Assembly: GCA_016777585.1 (NCBI GenBank)
Contig: JADHRD010000001.1
Coordinates: 34,056 to 98,055, forward strand
Reading direction: 5' to 3'
Source of the DNA: Rhodospirillales bacterium
GTDB lineage: Bacteria > Pseudomonadota > Alphaproteobacteria > Rhodospirillales > UBA2165
DNA: 64,000 nt
Each line of letters opens with the position of its first letter. Within the stretch, counting starts at the first letter, position 1. Under the pieces are notes generated by a model. That model made no database searches. It was given only the letters and a program-made list of their open reading frames with translations, and was not told the DNA's origin. The translations under genes were made by a program, and so were the position numbers. Positions 60,473 to 64,000 of this stretch are shown here, piece after piece.

Positions 60473-60961
60473 CTATTTTTGCCATGGCCGCTCATAATCT
60501 TTGGCCATATGCCCAGACCCATCTTGATCTCCTTCCGAGAACAACCAACCGTACCCCCCTTTTGGATTTGAGAGAATCTCCCAGGCATTTCCATCTTTAT
60601 CCCAAAAGTAGAAACTGTAGGTACCATGCTGCTTAATGGGTTTCGTAATATTATCGAGCCCCCATTTCTCAGCCTGTTCTTCACACAAACGATGACACTC
60701 ATCAACCTCTTCGTCGGTATCCACATCAAGGCCATTATGAAACAATAGTCCCATTTTCGTTTTTTTGCTTCCGCGCTTAACAGCGGCGTAGGTATGCGTG
60801 CCTCCCAAACGAATCATCAAGGAAATCGGACTGGTCCGAACGACCTCCAACCCTAAAAATTCTTCATAAAACTTTCGACTTGCATCAACGTCGTCAACTT
60901 CAAGCGTACCGTGAGAAAGGAACTTGAGCTTCAATACAGGCTCTACATTTTTGTCCGGCAT
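60473..60961 (-). CDS. VOC family (glyoxalase-like) protein, single domain
   Basis: LSHGTLEVDDVDASRKFYEEFLGLEVVRTS; YSFYFWDKDGNAWEILSNPKGGY. Confidence 0.87.
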   Translation of the reverse strand: MPDKNVEPVLKLKFLSHGTLEVDDVDASRKFYEEFLGLEVVRTSPISLMIRLGGTHTYAAVKRGSKKTKMGLLFHNGLDVDTDEEVDECHRLCEEQAEKWGLDNITKPIKQHGTYSFYFWDKDGNAWEILSNPKGGYGWLFSEGDQDGSGHMAKDYERPWQK

Positions 60962-61158
60962 TTCCGGTACTCCCTAAATATTTCTATTACCTAAATCAAA
61001 AACTGGCTATTTTTTTCTTTATAAAAAAGTATATTATATTATATATCATCTATTGTACAATATATTTTTAATTTCGTTTTTCACAAACGACAACTTCCAA
61101 ATATCATTCAACAACGGCTACCTTAAGAAAAAGCCATCAAAATACTCAAACATAAAAG

Positions 61159-62004
61159 TTGTTATCCGGACCTTATCAGTATAGAAATATTTGTATGATT
61201 CCAGCAAAGAGTTCTAGTTCAAATAAAAATGAGCCTGCAGGTAAAGATGTGCCTACAGGTAAACGTCGTGGCATTAATTCGGTTGAAATCAGTATAAAAA
61301 TTCTGGATGCCATTACAGAATTAGAGCAACCAGCCTCGTTGACCGATATATCCAATCAAGTAGGAATGGGCGTTAGCCAAACCCATCGCTATGTCTCAAG
61401 CTTTCTAAATTGCGGCATCCTTCGACAAGAACCCAATTCAACTCTCTATAAATTGGGCCCTAAGGCACTTCAAATCGGGCTTTCAGCGATTGCTGCCAAT
61501 GATCCAATTTCTCTGACGGATATTATGGCGCGTCAATTTTCCATCGAAAATCGCGCGACAATCTTAATGACTGTTTGGGGAAATAACGGCCCGACAATTA
61601 TTCGTTGGTATCATGGCCAGCCACCAATCTATACGATCCTGACAATAGGTTCTGTGTTGCCGGTAACCCAATCGGCAACGGGCCGGATGTTTATGGCACA
61701 CCTGCCAGAGAGTTTTGTCGAACCCATGCTAAAAAATGAAGGCTGGAAAACACCGCTTGGGCGAAACCCAAAGCTTATCAAGGGTAAAGAAAAAATCTTA
61801 AAAGACGGTTTTGCCGACGTCGATGGCACGGTTGTTCCAGGCCTTCGCGCCTATGCCACCCCAGTTTTTGGTGCAGACAACCAATTAATCGCTGTACTTT
61901 CAGTCGTTGGCTCTGATCAGATCGATCGGTCAATGGATAAAAAATGGATAGCGGAACTCAAAACCCAGTGCAAAGAGTTATCAGCCGAACTGGGCGCGAC
62001 CTAG
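61159..62004 (+). CDS. IclR family transcriptional regulator
   Basis: SVEISIKILDAITELEQPASLTDISNQVGMGVSQTHRYVSSFLNCGIL (wHTH), PVTQSATGRMFMAHLP, GLRAYATPVFGADNQLIAVLSVVG; start could be 61195. Confidence 0.93.
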   Translation: MLSGPYQYRNICMIPAKSSSSNKNEPAGKDVPTGKRRGINSVEISIKILDAITELEQPASLTDISNQVGMGVSQTHRYVSSFLNCGILRQEPNSTLYKLGPKALQIGLSAIAANDPISLTDIMARQFSIENRATILMTVWGNNGPTIIRWYHGQPPIYTILTIGSVLPVTQSATGRMFMAHLPESFVEPMLKNEGWKTPLGRNPKLIKGKEKILKDGFADVDGTVVPGLRAYATPVFGADNQLIAVLSVVGSDQIDRSMDKKWIAELKTQCKELSAELGAT

Positions 62005-62021
62005 AATCCTCTATATCCCTT

Positions 62022-63338
62022 TTATAAAAGAGCAAGGGAGATTGATGGGAATACTATGATGAGCCCAAGAACAATTATCATTGTCAGCATAAACGGAAAT
62101 GCACCGGTAAAAATTTCCGTCAAAGATATTCTGCTATCATCTAAATTTGCTTGAATGACGAAACATGCCATTCCGAGCGGTGGTGTTAACAAACCGACCT
62201 CAATGGCAAGAACCGTAACAATCCCGAACCACACCAAGTCAATTTGATTACCTTCCATTAAAGGTAAAACAAAAGGCAACACGATTAACATAATGGATAC
62301 CGAGTCCAAAAAGGTACCCAAGATTAGCAGGACGAATACGTAACCCAGCAAGATCACAAAATAATTTAGGCCCGCCTCACTGATCATCGCACTGACATCT
62401 CCAGGTATGCCCGTCATTGTAAGCATCGAAGCGTAAAGTTGGGCTGATATAAGCAAAAAACAAATAGAGGATGTGACATAGCCTGTCTCCATTGCCACAC
62501 CCCAAAGTTTCTTAATCGTCAATTTTTTGCGGACAAATCCGATTATAAGCGCACCTAGCGTTCCAACCCCGCCGGCTTCAGTAGGCGTAAACAAACCGCC
62601 ATATATCCCGCCTAAAACAATCATCATTAATATCACGATTGGGAAAAGAAGTTTCCATGTATCATTCTCTTCAACCAAATCTATATCTTGCGCAAAGTCG
62701 CCCTCCGATTGCTTTACAAACTTAGGTGTAAAGACAGACATAAAATAAATCGCGACGACAAAGGCCAAAGCGAGAAGCACACCAGGTATAATCCCGGCAA
62801 TAAATAAATCTCCAACAGATGTTTCTGTTAATACGCCATAAATAATGAGAAGAAGGCTGGGTGGAATGAGCATACCGAGAACGGAGGACCCGGCCACGAC
62901 ACCCACGGCGAATTTAGGGGTGTAGCTATGTCGGATCATTTCAGGAACCGCAACCTTAGTGAATATTGATGCGGAGGCGATCGAAGTTCCTGTTACAGCA
63001 GCGAAAACGGCATTCGCACCGACCGTCGAAACCGCTAATCCGCCTTTAAGACGCGAAAATAATCGGTTTGCAGCCGTGAAAGTATCTTTGCCTATATCAC
63101 CTGCGGCTATTAGCAGACCCATCATGACAAAGAGGGGAATAACTCCGAAAATATAAAAGGAGATTTTTTCCGCGGCCGCGAGCGCCATAAGCTTTCCGGC
63201 AATTTCAAAATCTTTCATAAGCCAGACAGATAAAAAGGATACCGTTATCATGGCAAAAGCAATGTGCATACCGGCCTGGATCAGCACAAGCAAAGAGATG
63301 ATGGCTAGGATGCCAATTTCGAAATTTCCCAGTTCCAT
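62022..63338 (-). CDS. TRAP transporter large permease (DctM family)
   Basis: GVIPLFVMMGLLIAAGDIGKDTF, SSVLGMLIPPSLLLIIYGVLTETSVGDLFIAGIIPGVLL, LTPPLGMACFVI. Confidence 0.95.
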   Translation of the reverse strand: MELGNFEIGILAIISLLVLIQAGMHIAFAMITVSFLSVWLMKDFEIAGKLMALAAAEKISFYIFGVIPLFVMMGLLIAAGDIGKDTFTAANRLFSRLKGGLAVSTVGANAVFAAVTGTSIASASIFTKVAVPEMIRHSYTPKFAVGVVAGSSVLGMLIPPSLLLIIYGVLTETSVGDLFIAGIIPGVLLALAFVVAIYFMSVFTPKFVKQSEGDFAQDIDLVEENDTWKLLFPIVILMMIVLGGIYGGLFTPTEAGGVGTLGALIIGFVRKKLTIKKLWGVAMETGYVTSSICFLLISAQLYASMLTMTGIPGDVSAMISEAGLNYFVILLGYVFVLLILGTFLDSVSIMLIVLPFVLPLMEGNQIDLVWFGIVTVLAIEVGLLTPPLGMACFVIQANLDDSRISLTEIFTGAFPFMLTMIIVLGLIIVFPSISLALL

Positions 63339-63340
63339 GG

Positions 63341-63865
63341 CTATTTCGAAGAACCGCTCCCTGTCTTTTTTAAGTTAAAATAAAGGAACAACAAAATCTG
63401 CACGAATAGCGCCGCACAACCGATCAAAATAAGAAGTTTTATGGGCCATACAGGAATGGTCATTACACCCGGTGTACCTCGATAATAACCTCTTTCAAGC
63501 GATTGCTGGAAAAGCGGGATACTGAAATAGAAAATCAGACCAACAATCACCAATCCATTTAAATCGAATAGGAGCGTCAAAAATCTAGCGAAAACAGGCT
63601 TTCGAGTAGCCAGAGCATTGAACAATACATCCGACCGAATAAATCGTTTATGCCTCAGTGTGTCCGCGGCTTGCAACCAAACTATGGCGACGATCGCCAG
63701 CCCGACAAATTCAGCCACGCCAGGTAGTGGCTGGTTGAAAAACCCGCGCCCAAATACATCAACATTTACGACGACGACCATCGCAAGAATGCCAACAGCT
63801 CCAAGCGCATTAAGAATAAAAGTAATAGAGCCGACCGTAACATTGATCTTGTCTTTAACACTCAT
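63341..63865 (-). CDS. TRAP transporter small permease (DctQ family)
   Basis: VVVNVDVFGRGFFNQPLPGVAEFVGLAIVAIVWLQAADTLRHKRFIRSDVL. Confidence 0.92.
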   Translation of the reverse strand: MSVKDKINVTVGSITFILNALGAVGILAMVVVVNVDVFGRGFFNQPLPGVAEFVGLAIVAIVWLQAADTLRHKRFIRSDVLFNALATRKPVFARFLTLLFDLNGLVIVGLIFYFSIPLFQQSLERGYYRGTPGVMTIPVWPIKLLILIGCAALFVQILLFLYFNLKKTGSGSSK

Positions 63866-63918
63866 AACCGCCTCTATTACCTTTCACAGGGAGTTAGGAT
63901 ATATTCCTTATCTATAAT

Positions 63919-64000
63919 TTATTCTTTGTCCCAATTGCGGATTGGTTTTGCACCGGCTTTACGGACACCGTTCATATAGCTGGACAGAATCTTATTCCCG
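63919..64000 (-). CDS. C-terminal end of a gene upstream of DctQ, probably the TRAP substrate-binding protein (partial)
   Basis: Own translation of the window edge: ...GNKILSSYMNGVRKAGAKPIRNWDKE*; identity inferred from position only. Confidence 0.5.
   Translation of the reverse strand, partial: GNKILSSYMNGVRKAGAKPIRNWDKE

Noticed and set aside
60430-60735. 101-aa ORF overlapping the VOC gene in another frame
   Set aside because: No motif; the overlapping frame has clear VOC features.
1-64000. tRNA, rRNA, prophage, IS or restriction/defence genes
   Set aside because: Looked for T-loop-like GGTTCGAATCC motifs, transposase/integrase and restriction/toxin motifs while reading; none was convincing. 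A tRNAscan/Infernal run would settle the RNA part.

Overview
AT-rich, compact chromosomal window, most likely alphaproteobacterial. From start to end it holds: (1) a minus-strand ffh-rpsP-rimM-trmD-rplS-leuC-leuD-leuB block; (2) dapF-mtaB-ftsY; (3) a HAMP-type membrane sensor-like protein, pgk and acnA; (4) a complete System I cytochrome c maturation run, ccmABCDEFGHI, including a 59-aa ccmD missing from the supplied ORF track; (5) a TRAP transporter, phhB-like gene, thiolase, FprA-like reductase, PrmA-like methyltransferase, UvrD/PcrA helicase, ClC channel, purU, mlaA/mlaC-like pair and ettA; (6) a Pho locus (phoB-phoU-pstBACS, divergent ppk2, phoR) with a four-repeat candidate Pho box; (7) from about 48.5 kb to the end, a putative aromatic acid degradation cluster: two related FAD monooxygenases of the salicylyl/anthraniloyl-CoA hydroxylase type (one fused to an Old Yellow Enzyme domain), RidA, LigI-like and LigJ-like enzymes, a sulfatase, an extradiol dioxygenase, an HsaA-like flavin monooxygenase, a benzoate-CoA-ligase-family enzyme, a VOC protein, an IclR regulator and a second TRAP transporter. 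The best leads are the unusual enzyme combination in that cluster, a 54-codon dioxygenase-like gene remnant inside it, a 29-bp perfect palindrome in a divergent promoter there, a terminator-bearing leader RNA upstream of ffh, and a noncoding region upstream of mlaA with interleaved inverted repeats. No tRNA, rRNA, CRISPR array, transposase or phage gene was recognised. All product calls are by reading motifs; no search was run.
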